Origin: Allolobophora icterica
Taxonomy: Eukaryota > Annelida > Clitellata > Crassiclitellata > Lumbricidae
DNA length: 64,000 nucleotides
NCBI GenBank assembly: GCA_963556255.1
Contig: OY744613.1
Coordinates: 44,186,791-44,250,790 of the forward strand
Direction of reading: 5' to 3'
Shown here: in pieces, positions 32,009 to 52,986 of the stretch
Numbering within the stretch: the first letter of the stretch is position 1
How the letters are laid out: each line of letters opens with the position of its first letter
Notes under the pieces: model-generated
The model's database searches: none
The model's input: only the letters and a program-made list of their open reading frames with translations
Told to the model about the DNA's origin: nothing
Position numbers and translations under genes: made by a program

Positions 32009-32356
32009 CAGGGCTGTAGTGGTAAAATTTGAGGTGAGTATACGCTACCGGTGACCAGCGGCGTCAAAAAAAATTTGAAGACCTTTTTTTAGGAAAAATT
32101 TCTGACTTTTCACCAATTCTCAGAAAATTTTCAGACTTTTTACGATTTCGTCTCTGAAAAAGTTGATGACCTTTTTTTTTTTTTTTTTTTTTAGTCATTC
32201 GCCCTAAAAACCGGTTGAAAACCTCTCTTTTTCGGAAAATTTTTTCTACAGAGGTAAGTATACGCTGTATACCCGCGTATACCCTCATGGGTATACGCTC
32301 TCAAATTTCTCTAAGTATACGCTGTATACCCGCGTATACGCTCGACTACAGCCCTG
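32009..32356. mobile_element. hAT-type MITE
   Basis: 348 bp, ends CAGGGCTGTAGT and (inverted) ACTACAGCCCTG. Perfect 8-bp target duplication GTTAGGCC at 32001-32008 and 32357-32364. The GTATACGC word is repeated several times near the right end. Confidence 0.88.
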
Positions 32357-33562
32357 GTTAGGCCTATGCAATTAGGCCTATAATCGTTCCTCCGCTAGCC
32401 TACAGATAGAGGTATAACTATATCAAACCCAGAGTTTACACCGTTCCAGAGATATAGGCAGACTTCTGTGTCACGTGTTAAATGGGTATTTATAGCGTGC
32501 ATCGATTCGATTTTCAGATAATGTTTAATTCGCTGAATATTTCGAATTAGAACTTTTAAAAGGTTAATAATTTAACATTGTAATATTACATTAAAAGTAG
32601 AGTAATACCTGGGACAAATCACCCAAAATACTCGGACAAGTCCTTAGCTACTGGGATATGTGTCCCACTAGTTATACATTTAAAAATATGCACTATGTTA
32701 GTTAATTAGGCCTACTGTGTCATCATCATCACCACCCACAATTACGGTGTAATAATCATGTAAATCTCAGCAACTGCATTAATTTCTTTTCAATGAATTC
32801 ACAAATTCAGGATACAATCCGAATAAAATTCTTGTAATCTTGACCTGTTCGAGAGCCTACAAGTATGACATGCATGCACGTGTCACTAGTAGGGCCTAAA
32901 TCGATACCAATTTCCCCAGCGTTGGAAACCAATAGGGAATAACCTGGATGCCAGTTTCCTTGTGTGCACATTTTGCAGCTGGGGATAGGGGTTTGAAAGG
33001 AAGATAAAAATTTGAGCTCGTTTATTATTGTCTCAGGATACAGAGTTGTCCTTGAAAGTAGAGGATGCATTTTATGGCATGCGCAAGCCACCCTGGAAGG
33101 AGCCCTCACGTGACAAAGAGTTTGACACTGGACGCGATAAAGCAGTCTTTAGAAATAAGAGTAAGATTTTAGTTTAGAGCACCATGGCTATCAAGAAATA
33201 AGAGAATCAAATATAATTATCCACAAACTCGTTAGTTGTATTAGAGTAAGAGCTGGTGGAGTGACCATGTTAATTTTAAAATGTGCTTAATATCATACAG
33301 GCACGTTAACACATGTTATTCTTTTCCTACATGCAAGTAAAATACAATCCTACCAACGCCTACCAACGCCTAGCCTACATACAATTGAAATTTTAAGTCA
33401 TAAAACTCTCAGCCTGTCCGCAGGCAAAATTTAGAACGATGACAGCTTAAGACTTGTTGCAAGTGACACTAGCGCGTGTGATAGTTACAGAGCATGCACA
33501 CGAGAACACAATAAAAATTATGACAAATAATCATAATTATGTATTAGGACAATATGACAATA

Positions 33563-33640
33563 ACGCCGAGGTTGGACTGGAAGCGCTTCTGAGTAGGTGG
33601 TCTTGAAGGGACGTTATACAAAACCTATGAAATAAACAAA

Positions 33641-33715
<75 letters not shown>
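33563..33715 (+). mobile_element. LINE 3'-tail relic with (AAAT)n tail
   Basis: GAGGTTGGACTGGAAGCGCT through TCTTGAAGGGACGTTATA is the LINE 3' signature. It is followed directly by (AAAT)n of about 85 bp rather than (AAT)n. Confidence 0.65.
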
Positions 33716-34137
33716 CTAGATGCATGCGACTTAGGAGCATTAACCTTCTGATAAGGGCGTACGAAAAAAATTGGCATTGAACTATTAATATTATGCGTAC
33801 GAAGCCGGATATATTATGTGCAAATTTCGGAGGACCGCTAGGCTATCATAACGGATGTATATATACTTATCAAGGGTAACGTCTACAGGGAACCAATATA
33901 GTGTATAGGTAAAGGGTTTACTGGATTTCTCCCTTTCTTGGGTCCTGTAGGCCAACCACTTAATCATTCACTACGGTACTGGTTCACTGCCCTCATTACT
34001 CTGTCTGTCTATATTTATTCTATTTCTTGTCACTCTTTCGTTTAATCCCTCTCTAGTTGCTCCCAAATGTGGGTCTACACCCTACACTACAATATACGCA
34101 GCATACCACACTACACATGCACAGTATATATAATTAT

Positions 34138-34465
34138 ATATATATATATATATGTACCTATGTATGTCTGCATGTATGTATATACTCAGCAATGTATCTC
34201 TCAATCTACCTTTCCGTCTGTCAGTCTATCCACCTACCTATATGCCTATCTGTGTGTCAATCTATCCATCTATCCATCTATCCATCTATCCATCTATCCA
34301 TCCATCCATCCATCCATCCATCCATCCATCCATCCATCCATCCATCCATCCATCCATCCATCCATCCATCCATCCATCCATCCATCCATCCATCCATCCA
34401 TCCATCCATCCATCCATCCATCCATCCATCCATCCATCCATCTATCTATCTATCTATCTATCTAA
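34138..34465 (+). repeat. (TA)n and (CATC)n/(TATC)n microsatellite upstream of gene C
   Basis: (TA)n at 34138-34154 and an almost pure CATC run at about 34258-34440, ending in (TATC)n. Confidence 0.95.
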
Positions 34466-34934
34466 TTGCGTACTAATACATTCTTAAAGCATTGCGCGTT
34501 TTTGGTGTCTCATAGAGGCTTGAATTATACATCACTAAGAAAATAATTATGCTAAGATAACTAGGAAAGTCAATTTGGACGGATTCCATCACAATTATAG
34601 ATCCCCTCCAACGGAATCACACATTCTAGCACAAAACTCAACAATTTTTCAAAACGCCAACGAAGGAGTCAAATACTCCAATCGATGTCGATCATTGCAG
34701 CCAGATTTCAATCAGTCAATCATTGCAAACATAATTATGCCAATCAGTCGTGACTCTGACATTTTTCCCAGCAACGTTTACGGGTGGTGCCAAACCCAGA
34801 CTTGGATAAAGTGTGACCTAAATCGTTTTCATTATGACGCAACGCGCTTAAAAAGAAATTACATTGTGACTCTGACGGACGCAAGTGTGTATGTCTCTGA
34901 TTTGTTATTACGTCGGCCTTCCACCAACAGAATA

Positions 34935-34942
34935 TCACGTGA
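34935..34942. promoter_or_regulatory. Conserved TCACGTGA E-box upstream of gene C
   Basis: Same palindrome and flanks (CAGAATATCACGTGAAA) as in genes B and D. Here it is separated from the predicted first-exon donor (37354) by a 2.3-kb piggyBac insertion. Confidence 0.5.
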
Positions 34943-35053
34943 AATATTGCGACTGATTTCAAACATACATACATGATTTGGCATAACAGTGCTGGCTTTC
35001 AATCTTGTTGAACGTCAATAAACTACTGATATTAGAAGCGGTGTTATTTTTAA

Positions 35054-37336
35054 CCTTTATTTTACCAACGTTCCATTTTTGGAACATAAATTGTAGTGCT
35101 ATAAAAATATATAATGCTTTGGTAAACTTATTATATTTGGACTGCAAATGAAAGAACTAGGAACGGAGAGTATAAAACAATGTATATTTGCTGATTAACT
35201 TAACTTATTTTTGCGCTAGTGTTGCGTAATTTTGACGAATTTTGAGATTTATTAGCAAAAAAGTTTATAAAGTTAGAAAAAATATTTACGTCATCGTTTA
35301 ACAGGTGAGACATATTGTATTTGTTTAACTGATGCTAATAATCAGTAATGAAAATCGCAATTACGTAATATTGGGCCAAACTCTAAAAGATAAAATCCAG
35401 TTTCAAAGGGTGTTCCATTTTTGGAACGTTGGTGCATTCTCATTAGTATTGCCATGTAAGGTGATTGTGTTTCCTTGTTACTAGTTTGCAACTGGATATT
35501 GTTTGATTTTTTGCATGCAACATTATTTTTTCACATTCTCTTTCATTCATTTATTTTTTACAGTGATTTTATTATAATTTGGAATATTTAAATTGGAATT
35601 TCGACAATGACGCGACAACTGCGACACTGTCACACACTTCAGCAAGCAGTGGCAAAAGTGATGGATCATTCCACCATCTAATGGCAACGAAATTGAGTGC
35701 CAGCAAATAGATGAAAATGATCTAGCATCAGTAGAACCCGTGGATGTTTGTGGCGAATTAGATGTATTCTGTGGTAGAAGCGATGATGAGCAACCAGTAG
35801 CCGCCGTGGCAAAAGAAACCAAAATCTTATATGGGAGAACAGACACAGAAACGGAGAGGCAAGAAAATAATCACATAGGAATGGTCTTCCAAGAGATACA
35901 CCAACAACGCTACTGGAGGCACACCAGGATAATGGACCAAATCCAAAGACAACAGGAGCTCTCACCAGCAGGAAACCTCCGACTCTCCACAAAAAAGTTT
36001 CATCCTCTGAAAAGGTGATGGTCCTTCTTATCAAAAGAAGAAATATTGGAACAACCGCTGCAACAGCTAAAGATGTACAAAGTTGGAGAAACAAAGACAG
36101 GTTCATCCTCGGTAATCTTCCTGACAACAGATCTCTTGGCGATTCGAAAGTGGCAAAATTTACTCCACTATATGATCAGCTAAACAATTCCATGAATTTT
36201 CATGAGAAACTTAGCATCGATGAGTCCATGGTGCCTTATTATGAACTCCATGGGACAAAGATGTTCATAAGAGGAAAGCCAATCAGATTCGGCTATAAGA
36301 TCTGGATGTTTTGTTCGTCGGAGGTTATCCGTCTGAAGCAAAAATGTATTGTGGCAGAAGTAGTTGACCTGCAGAAACCCCCTTGGTGAGCACGCTGTCA
36401 TGAATTTTCCCGAACTGATCACGGAAAAACTAAATCACTTGCAATACTTAGTTACAACCTTCTGTCTAAGTTGAGAGACATAGGGATAAGGGCAACAGGT
36501 ACTGTCCGTGATGGTTGAACTGGAACAACACCTCTGAAAGATAAGATAATGTTTGCGAAGGAAGAAAGAGGTGCATTTGAGTACACTTGTGATGGGAGAA
36601 TTTGTGTTGTTAGGTGGTCAGACAACAATGTAGTAACATGTGCCAGTAACTTTGATACGGTAAATCCTTTGTAATAAGTGCTCAGTGTCTGAGGTTGCAA
36701 GGACAAAGAATTAGTATTTCAGCCACTCATGATAAACAACTATACAGCAGTACAGGGAGAGGTTGATCTAATGGATCAGCTCCTGTTTGAGTATCAACCA
36801 AGGATCAAGGCACAAAAGTGGTAGTAGAATTTGTTCAGCAATGCCATCAACATGGCCGTTGTTGCTGCATATAGTGTCTCGGAAGCTCAACAGCTATGAA
36901 CCATTTGGAGGGCTTGGTCAAAAACTCATGGCGTTGTCGTTTAGGGAGACCCGCTGCTCCAAGGCAGTCATGCCTATTCCAAGACGGCATTACATTAGAC
37001 TTGCAAGTCCAGGGTCGTTGTATTTTATGCAGAAAAAATACTACCAAGTAATATGCCAAATGTCTCAAGAACTGTTAACTGTTTTGAATGTTATCATACC
37101 TTAAAATAAATTGGTTTTCAATAGCTTTTGTGTCGTTTAGTCATGTTCAGCTGCCATTGTAAGAAATGCTAGTGGGAATGACCCAACGTTCCATTTTTGG
37201 AACACCCTCAAAAATGACCGTAAACTTGAGATATGAATAAAAACTTCTCATTTATGTTTAAATACCATTAACATATAAAATATATTTAAGTGGCATCCGA
37301 AAATTCCACCTATAAAGCATAGTGGTAAAATAAAGG
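35054..37336 (+). mobile_element. piggyBac-like element (copy 2), in the 5' region of gene C
   Basis: 2,283 bp. Inverted termini CCTTTATTTTACCA (left) and TGGTAAAATAAAGG (right). TTAA precedes the left end; the right side now reads TTCG. The imperfect palindrome ACGTTCCATTTTTGGAAC occurs at about 35070, 35410 and 37185. The element lies between the conserved E-box block and the conserved first-exon donor of gene C, where gene B has only about 60 bp. Confidence 0.85.
35690..37104 (+). pseudogene. Decayed piggyBac transposase
   Basis: The family's conserved segments appear in order but in broken frames. At 36195-36330: SIDESMVPYYELHG and KPIRFGYKIWMF. At about 36545-36670: RGAFEY and VVRWSDNNVVTCASN. 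At 36735-36790: YTAVQGEVDLMDQL. A basic C-terminal part runs to 37104. Several stops and shifts interrupt it, so no active enzyme is expected. Confidence 0.8.
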
Positions 37337-37353
37337 TTCGAATGTGTATTTAG

Positions 37354-37359
37354 GTATGT
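37354..37359 (+). promoter_or_regulatory. Predicted donor of the non-coding first exon of gene C
   Basis: TAG|GTATGT, 18 bp after the piggyBac right end, aligned with 22063 in gene B and 61932 in gene D. Confidence 0.45.
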
Positions 37360-37478
37360 ATAGCTACTTATTATCTATTCGTCTTTTTAACCTTATTGGG
37401 TGCCGATGTTGATTTCATATTGGAACTGAATAAGCTCTCGCTAGATATAGTTGAGTGGTTCGAGATACCCATTATTAT

Positions 37479-37746
37479 CAGTGTTTATTTTTCTAGAAAA
37501 AAAGGTTCCGGAACTGAGCAATAGTTTCCGGAACTGAGCAATTATGGAAGGGCCCAAATCCCAAGAAAAAAGTGATTGGGGGTTTGGAGTGTCTCAATAA
37601 ACACTGAAAACAGTTCACAACACTGAAATTAAATTAAAATAACTAAATTATTGCTTTCATTAGTAAAATAAATAAATTATTTTTTAGTAGCTGAAAAAAT
37701 GTGCCGGAACGCCGTTCCGGCGCGTTCCTTCTGAAAAAAAGCACTG
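37479..37746. mobile_element. hAT-type MITE, CAGTGCTTTTT family, copy 2
   Basis: 268 bp, ends CAGTGTTTATTTTTC and GAAAAAAAGCACTG, with internal CCGGAACGCCGTTCCGG. Flanks CCCATTATTAT and CCCATAATGAAT suggest a worn target duplication. Gene D keeps CCCATTATGAATAATTC without the element. Confidence 0.75.
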
Positions 37747-37944
37747 CCCATAATGAATAGTACTGCAGCTTTGTGTTGTAGGTTTTTTGGTGACAACATT
37801 TCTTGATGCTTAGTACAATATATATATAGCCTACCCGCGAAATACCGGGGCACGACATAACTATTCTAATATCATATACCTCTGATTCCAGCTCCCAGAC
37901 AGACATGCAACTGCTTTTTTTACAATGTTCTCATCGTCAATGGC

Positions 37945-38150
37945 ATGGTGGCCGATTGGTTAGGGCTATCCGCCTATAACGCGGAAAGCTCGGGTTCGAA
38001 CCTCACGCGAGGAAGATACTTTGTATGGACCTCGAGTAAATCTTTCGCTATGCATCGACGATCTGTCAAAATTATGGTTGTATGCATTTCTGAACTTTGG
38101 AAGGGGGACAAAATCAACTAGAGTTGTATTGCATTGTATTGGCTGCACCT
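37945..38150 (+). repeat. tRNA-derived SINE upstream of gene C exon 1
   Basis: A box TGGCCGATTGGTTAGGGC, B box GGGTTCGAACC about 45 bp later, then a non-tRNA body ending in TTGTATTGCATTGTATTGG. Same element upstream of genes B and D. Judged a SINE rather than a tRNA gene because no acceptor stem closes it and it recurs with a shared body. Confidence 0.7.
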
Positions 38151-38202
38151 TTTACTAACGACGTAACCATGCACTTGTGTTTTCATTTCAGAGTGAAGCA
38201 AC

Positions 38203-46734
<8,532 letters not shown>

Positions 46735-48108
46735 TGAACTTGCATGATGCGAACGCTTTGCTTAAGAGCTTAAAATCAAGAAGAAAAATTCACGCTTTTG
46801 TCAACGATACATTTTCAAATGAGGTCTCTCAGTTGGAATAACAGATTACGCTGTATTCAAATTCATGAACCTTCTTTGATATGATATTATTTAAAAAATT
46901 GACGTAATACTTTATTTCTTAAAGAAAATGCTACGCGATCATTGCAATGAAACGATTTTAATTTAGATGTAATTTTTTCATTGCTGAAATAAGTATGGGC
47001 CTATCCTCGTAATTCTTGCTGATTGTTGATTGGAACCACCACATTTAATCGCAACCGAAAACTACAAATTGCTAAAGATCCACATTGAAGCTATGCCAGC
47101 AGGTAAGGCAACAGCTTATTAGTGTATGTTTTGTCGCATCAGACCGGTTCCCCATGCAGGGAGAGGCAGCTAAAGATATGTGATTGTTGTGTTTCCATTC
47201 CCACATTGATCAACATTTCTGGTAATAAAAGTCGCGCAGTATTTCAACTGTGACTTATCGATTCATTTATTTTCGAAAAGTTAAAATTGACACTTCATTT
47301 GTCATTGTAGCTTACCTAAGAGCTAAGACATACATATTTTTGTGTATTGGCGTCCATATTGACCGCCATATTGGAACGTGAACTCTCCACTATTATGCAA
47401 CTATTAAAACTCAATTCCATGGTAGATTCCACACTTGATTTATGATTGCAGATCACTTATGAGCTCGTGTCTTTGAACAAATATGTATTCCCTATGAACG
47501 AAAAAAAACACGTCTACGACGAAGTGGGGTAAATTTTTATCCCATGTCACTTTGGAATGAAACTTATTTTCCCACAACATGACAGTGTGGTGGTTATGCA
47601 GTCAGAATATGTCATCGGTGGAAACTTGTAAACACATGGAACGACAAAATTATACCTAGGCCTATCTACAGTTGCTCTGCAACCAACTGCCAAACACCCT
47701 TGGGTAATTATTTACCCGCTATGTCCTGCGAAGGTTAATTCTTTATTGAACAAAAAAGAAAGGACCTATTACAGTTACAGTCATGAATCAGGAAGTATTG
47801 GCAACACAGATGTCAAGAAAAGCTAGTAGCTTGCAATAACCCTGACCCCTCTTTCTTGAGTAAATGAGTAGTACTCATACGTGTGTTTGCTACATAAGAT
47901 TAGATTACAATAGTACTGTAGGTTACAGTGGAATTGTTCATGAAAGTAGTTAGGTTCCATAACAAAAGCACACACTGGAAATTGAATGTAAAATACCGAA
48001 CTGACTAACCTCAACCAAATCCTGTCACGTAGACATTGAGACTCGAAGTATGATGATGAGTCAGTGCTTGTTGTTTGCTTCGGCGCACAAGCCTGGCGTG
48101 TGACGACA
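46735..48108. other. Downstream flank of gene C; no gene seen
   Basis: 3' sequence homologous to genes A and B to about 47160. 47200-48108 shows nothing I recognise apart from a GCGTCCATATTGACCGCCAT word that resembles many transposon ends. Confidence 0.5.
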
Positions 48109-48286
48109 GATAATGGTTAAACGAAATTAAACTCTGGCATCCGCTTAGCCTTATGAAGCATACCCTGGCGACGCTTACCTGGAACGCACACTCGCTGTCC
48201 TCATGACAGCGAGTGTGCGTTCCAGATAAGCGTCGCCAGGCTAAGGCTAAGCGGATGCCAGAGTTTAATTTCGTTTAACCATTATC
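48109..48286. repeat. Long near-perfect hairpin (about 85-bp arms)
   Basis: The left arm starts GATAATGGTTAAACG and the right arm ends with its reverse complement. The loop is about 5 nt (CTCAT). The arms differ only by one base and a 10-nt against 1-nt bulge (about 48154-48163). No terminal target duplication was found. Confidence 0.92.
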
Positions 48287-48469
48287 CTTGACAGTTTCCC
48301 AGAAATTTCCTCCAAAGTCTATCCTGTGTAATTTGTGCTGAATCACATGCATAACTCACTGATTACATTCAGCGGTTGGCTGCAAATTTAAAACTGAGTT
48401 CAACTGAACGACGAATAACTATAGAGGATATCTAATTGCAACACGCATATTTGTATGTATGTATGCATA

Positions 48470-48471
48470 TG

Positions 48472-48504
<33 letters not shown>

Positions 48505-48700
48505 TATAATATATATATTATAATATATATATATTATAATATATATATATGTGTGTGTGTGTGCATTGCATGAGTGTATGCATGTAATAATAAGTAACAT
48601 AACATGACATAACATAACATCTTTCTTTATTGCTTCAAATGACAACATGTAACAATCATTTCCAACCAACTAATTTATGCAACTTAGTGCAGAGTTGGAA
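48470..48700 (+). repeat. (TA)n/(TG)n tract and SINE-like tail
   Basis: TA-rich 48473-48552 with three TTATAATATA units, (TG)n to 48563, then CATAACATCTTTCTTTATTG resembling a reversed SINE tail. Confidence 0.6.
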
Positions 48701-49330
48701 ACTCTAACCCTATGTGATTATTACGTAGTTAGATAAACATTCTCACTCGACTAGCATGAAAGGAATCAAATGAATTTGAGGTGGAGTCAGGTGAGATTGA
48801 AAAGTAGGTGAGTACTTTGAGTCATAAGAGGCAATGGGCGCCCCTTAAGGACCTAGGTCCCGCTGACCGGGGATGCCCAGTAGGTGAATTTGCAAATGCA
48901 ATAATGGTATTGTACAGTTGCCTCCCTCACAGTAGCTTAATCAAGCCACTAGCTGTAACCTTTAAAATCCTCAACACTTGGAGGTTACCATAATAGCTTA
49001 ACTAAACTTAACTAAGCAGTCCCAAAGCGACCTTGCTCGTGAGCTTGTTCATGAGCCGGGCTCCGGTTCGACCCCCTCCCCATAAAGGTCAGATCAGTAT
49101 TAGATTTCAATCATTTAGACGGAATCAAATCATGCGACAGAAAAAAGTTTTTCATTTGCTTCCTGAACAGATGTCTAGCTGGCAGAGATCGAATCTCGAC
49201 CGGGACCTGGGACCAAAGCTGCGGTCCTACTGATTAGACATTAAAACGCCGAATGTTAGTGCGACTTTTGATAGGACGGTATAGTGAGGCTCCTCGCGTG
49301 TCATGTTTGTGTATCGAGTGTACGTATGTA
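48700..49330. other. No gene seen; tRNA-like B-box words
   Basis: GGCTCCGGTTCGACCCC near 49060 and GATCGAATCTCGACC near 49188 resemble B boxes, perhaps old SINEs. No coding exon. Confidence 0.3.
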
Positions 49331-49334
49331 TGCA

Positions 49335-49900
49335 TGTGTGCATGTGTGCATGTATGTATGCATGTATGTATGTATGTATGTATGTATGTATGTATGTATG
49401 TATGTATGTATGTATGTATTATTATTATTATTATTATTATTAATGAGCTTTTATATAGCGCCCCTTCAAGGTTATCTACTCAGGAGCGCTCCTAGTCCAA
49501 CCACGGCTAAAGAGAGTAGTTTTTAAGTTTGCAAGAAACAAGGTAGAGTGAGTCATAGGGACCAGGCGAAGTGCAACAGGAAGGCCATTCCAGGTTGCAG
49601 GTCCAGCGACCGAAAAAGAACGTCGCTGCATAATGGCTGTCCGCGTGCGGGGGACCAATAGCTCGGCCTGGTCAGCCGAGGGAAGAGCAGATCTCCGCAA
49701 GACCCCCGAGGTAGAGCGACACAACTCCCGCAGGTATGGGGGAGCAAGTCCCTCTATGTATGTATGTATGTATGTATGTATGTATGTATGTATGTATGTA
49801 TGTATGTATGTATGCATGTATGTATGTATGTATGTATGTATGTATGTGTGTGTATGTATGTATGTATGTATGTATGTATGTATGTATGTATGCATCATGC
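49335..49900 (-). mobile_element. LINE 3' end (minus) flanked by (ATGT)n microsatellites
   Basis: Minus-strand frame 49757-49476 encodes LAPPYLRELC ... LLVPRTRT ... RSFSVAGPATWNGLP ... GWTRSAPE, a LINE RT C-terminus. The 3' signature and an (AAT)n tail (49418-49441) follow. (ATGT)n flanks both sides (49335-49418 and 49755-49890). The last 51 residues are identical to the copy in gene B. Confidence 0.82.
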
Positions 49901-51289
49901 ACGTAGTTATCAATCAATCAATCAGTCAAGCAAATCTTTTATTGGTCCCATGTAATATGTAACACATCGAATTTACACATAGTGCACAGCTAACTAGGAT
50001 TCAAGAGGCGAACTCAGAAAGAACCAAGATCCGACTTAAATAGGGTCGCCTATTCACAAAGACACTATTATATACCTTGGAAGAACAAGTATACTGAAAT
50101 AAGCTATGTACTGTACAAACTGTGCAAAAAGTTATACTGGAAATAAACGATGTGCACGAGAACTGTAAATGGGTCAATGAACAAAGAGAACTGATGCATA
50201 TGCAATCATTGATAGACAAACCAAGCCGTACATTAAAGGAAACTAAAGTGAAAAAGAAAACAGAAATTACACATATGTTGATTTCTATGACACGTAGTTA
50301 ACAGCAGTGGAGTACGGAGTTGAAATGCCGCCCGGAGCGAGGGCCCAAAATGCCGCCCTTGGCCACTTAATTTTCTATATGCCATATTCAGGGGCGTAAC
50401 TTTGGTCTAAAAAGTGAGGGTACCAATTTCTCACATGCACGAAGCAAGGCATTTTCATGGGTTAAATGGTTTCGACAAGCGTTCTCGTTAAATACTTTTG
50501 CTTTCACTTTTCCGAAGTTTTCTTCTGCTGCCTGTATGCTCTCACGTAGATCTCTATCATGTATAAATATGTCAGCTAGGGTATGCATGCGTGGGTGTCG
50601 GACAGATGCACACGTCCTTAATACATATATACATAGATACATACATAAATACATAGATACATACAATCATACATACATACATACATACAATCATGGATAC
50701 ATGCATACATACATGTAAATTACATACATGTACACGCATACATGCATATATACATACATACATAGATAATGCACATAAATAAATACATAGGTACACACAT
50801 ACACACGTATACATACATACATACATGCACATAGGTGCATGCATACACACATGCGTGTATACGTACATACATGCATACTATATACATCTGAGATCGATAG
50901 AAATAGGGCGATGCAATGAGCGACGAGATTCGTTTTTATCTGTTTCTATAAAGAATCCAACACAATAAGCAGCAATATGAACACAAAATAAGCAGCCTTT
51001 CTAGTCGTTTTGAACTGAAGCGTGCGAAACAAGCTAAATATATAACACCATGCATGAATAACGTATAGACTAAGGAAGTCTGACATTATCAATGCCCGCA
51101 GGGAGTAAGCCAACCTACATAAAAGCACAATATAGACTGGGTTTTTCTAAAATACTGAGTTACAGATACACATATCAAAGTCAGTTTTTATTATTTGTTC
51201 AAAGTCATTCATCACTGCATTCTTCCAAACATTGAGAATTACGTTTTAAGCGTCCAATGCATTTTAAATAGGAACTGCCACCTTGCTGT
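49901..51289. other. No gene seen; TACA-type microsatellite 50620-50880
   Basis: Short SINE-like tail words (CTTTTATTGGTCCCATGTAA, 49937-49956). A CAGGGGCGTAACTTTGG hAT-like end lies at about 50389 without a partner. ACAT/CATA repeats at 50620-50880. Nothing coding is supported. Confidence 0.4.
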
Positions 51290-51624
51290 AATCATCATCA
51301 TCAAGAACCGTGAGCTCATCGCTCGTTGGTGTCCGATGCCATTTTCACTATGTCCTTCCACTGTAGTCTGTCCAGTGCGGCGTGGCTCAGCTCTTGAAGT
51401 GATGTTCCACCCCATTCGATGACGTCGTCTAGCCATTCTTTATGGAGTAGTCCTCTCCTGTTTCAGCCGTCCATTATTCCGAACAGTAATGTCTTGATCC
51501 TCGTATCATTACTCATTCTGCATATGTGGCCAAACAATCCCAGCTTCCTCTGAATACTATTATCTTCTATATCATGTTCTCTGCATAGTTCTGCATTGCT
51601 AACTTATTGTGTCCATCTTATTAT

Positions 51625-51723
<99 letters not shown>

Positions 51724-52340
51724 CCATCTGCGAATACTAGCCATTCCAGAACAATGCACCCCTAATTTTAGAACTCCCGAGGGATCATAATATGTACCTC
51801 GGGGGAAAAAAAATAATAATAAAAATAATAATCTTTTCTTTATTAATTCAAACCGACAAACGCAGTAAGATTACAGACATGGCAGTACAAATTAACAAAA
51901 CACGTTATGACAGCCATGCAAGGCGCCCGCTCGAAGGGGTTGCGGGAATCGAACCGGGTACTGCTGCTCTCCTGCTGCTCTCCTGGCCATGAGTGTTACC
52001 ATTACTCTATCCCCCTCCCTTATTCTCATATCTTCCTACAGTATAACATTTTCTATCAAAGGCCAGAATCCTTCCTTCAATGTCTGTCGTTATTGCCCAG
52101 TACTCGTGGCCATTTGACATGCTGCTGAAAACGCATGTTTTGAATAGCTCAGTTTTTGTCTCTAGCTTTAAGGCTTTGCTTTTCCAGATCTGTTCCACAG
52201 CTTTTAGTGCTGCTATCGCCTTTGCAATTCTGACCAGTAGGCCTACTTCTTTCCTACTGTCCAAATCATACGTCGTATTACTCCCCAGGTATGTAAACTT
52301 GTCGACATTTTCTAACTGAATACCGTCTAGGACCATCTTC
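51290..52340 (-). pseudogene. Non-LTR reverse transcriptase C-terminal fragment, split by a SINE
   Basis: Minus-strand frame 52336-52010 has the LINE motif VDKFTYLGSN, then KTELFKTCVFSSM and FDRKCY. After an insertion (about 51610-52015) the relic resumes at about 51550-51300 with LGLFGHICRMSNDTRIKTLL, RRGLLHKEWLDDVIEWGG and LDRLQWKDIV, the typical end of such reverse transcriptases. Contains at least one stop. It belongs to a different LINE family from the RSFSVAGP elements. Confidence 0.75.
51619..52017 (-). mobile_element. (TAA)n, AAT cassette and tRNA-derived SINE inserted in the LINE relic
   Basis: (TAA)n 51619-51720, a cassette ending CCTCGGGGGAAAAAAAATAAT (51721-51815), then a SINE in reverse: tail AATAATCTTTTCTTTATTAA at 51828, tRNA-like head ending near 52017 (A box GGATAGAGTAATGGTAAC, B box GGTTCGATTCC on the minus strand). 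Confidence 0.65.
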
Positions 52341-52986
52341 TTTTACAAATTCTTTTCACCAAATATCATTGCATTGTTTTTTTTTCAAAGTTAATGGCAA
52401 GGCCATATCTCTTTCCTTCTCCGTTCAGCGTTTGCACTTTACAAACACCTTGCATTGGTAAAGTAAATTCAGAAATTATTTAGATCTGTTAACTGTTTAG
52501 ACCTGCTGTTATCAGACATTCCACAACAATTTCCGGAAGTCGATAGGCGTTTAGATCTGTTCGCAACCACACAATGTGAAACCGAAAATACAGAAACCCA
52601 CAGATTTTCCAGTTTAACAATGCGTAGGTCTAATAGCCACAAAGAAGTATAAAGTGTTGATGCAAAGCCTACCTCATGCGCTGTCATCAGGAAGTTAGGC
52701 TAGATTCACGCTCTTTAACACAACAAAAGTGGTAAGTCTTTCTTATATTCTCCGAATATTTATCTCGAGATGTCTTTATTATACAGACCTTAGTTGCCTG
52801 AAAATTGGATGTGTTCTAAGTTAGAATTCTATAGTATACAATTGGGATTTGGCTTGAGTTGTTCTCCAACTGCCTATATCGCAGAATACAGTAGGCGTTA
52901 TTTATTGAATGCATATTCCCACTTAGAACAATTGAACGTGGGTTTTTGAATGGTTCGATAATGGAATCTTTGCTCTTTATAATTTA

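Noticed and set aside
34575..34976. 133-codon frame upstream of gene C
   Set aside because: It falls in the conserved non-coding upstream block. The paralogous sequence in genes B and D does not keep the frame.
37950..38020. Possible tRNA gene (good A and B boxes)
   Set aside because: No closing acceptor stem, and the same unit with a shared non-tRNA body recurs upstream of genes B and D and at 55468. It is a SINE head.
48109..48286. miRNA precursor
   Set aside because: Arms are too long and too perfect for a typical animal miRNA hairpin. Kept as an unexplained foldback instead.
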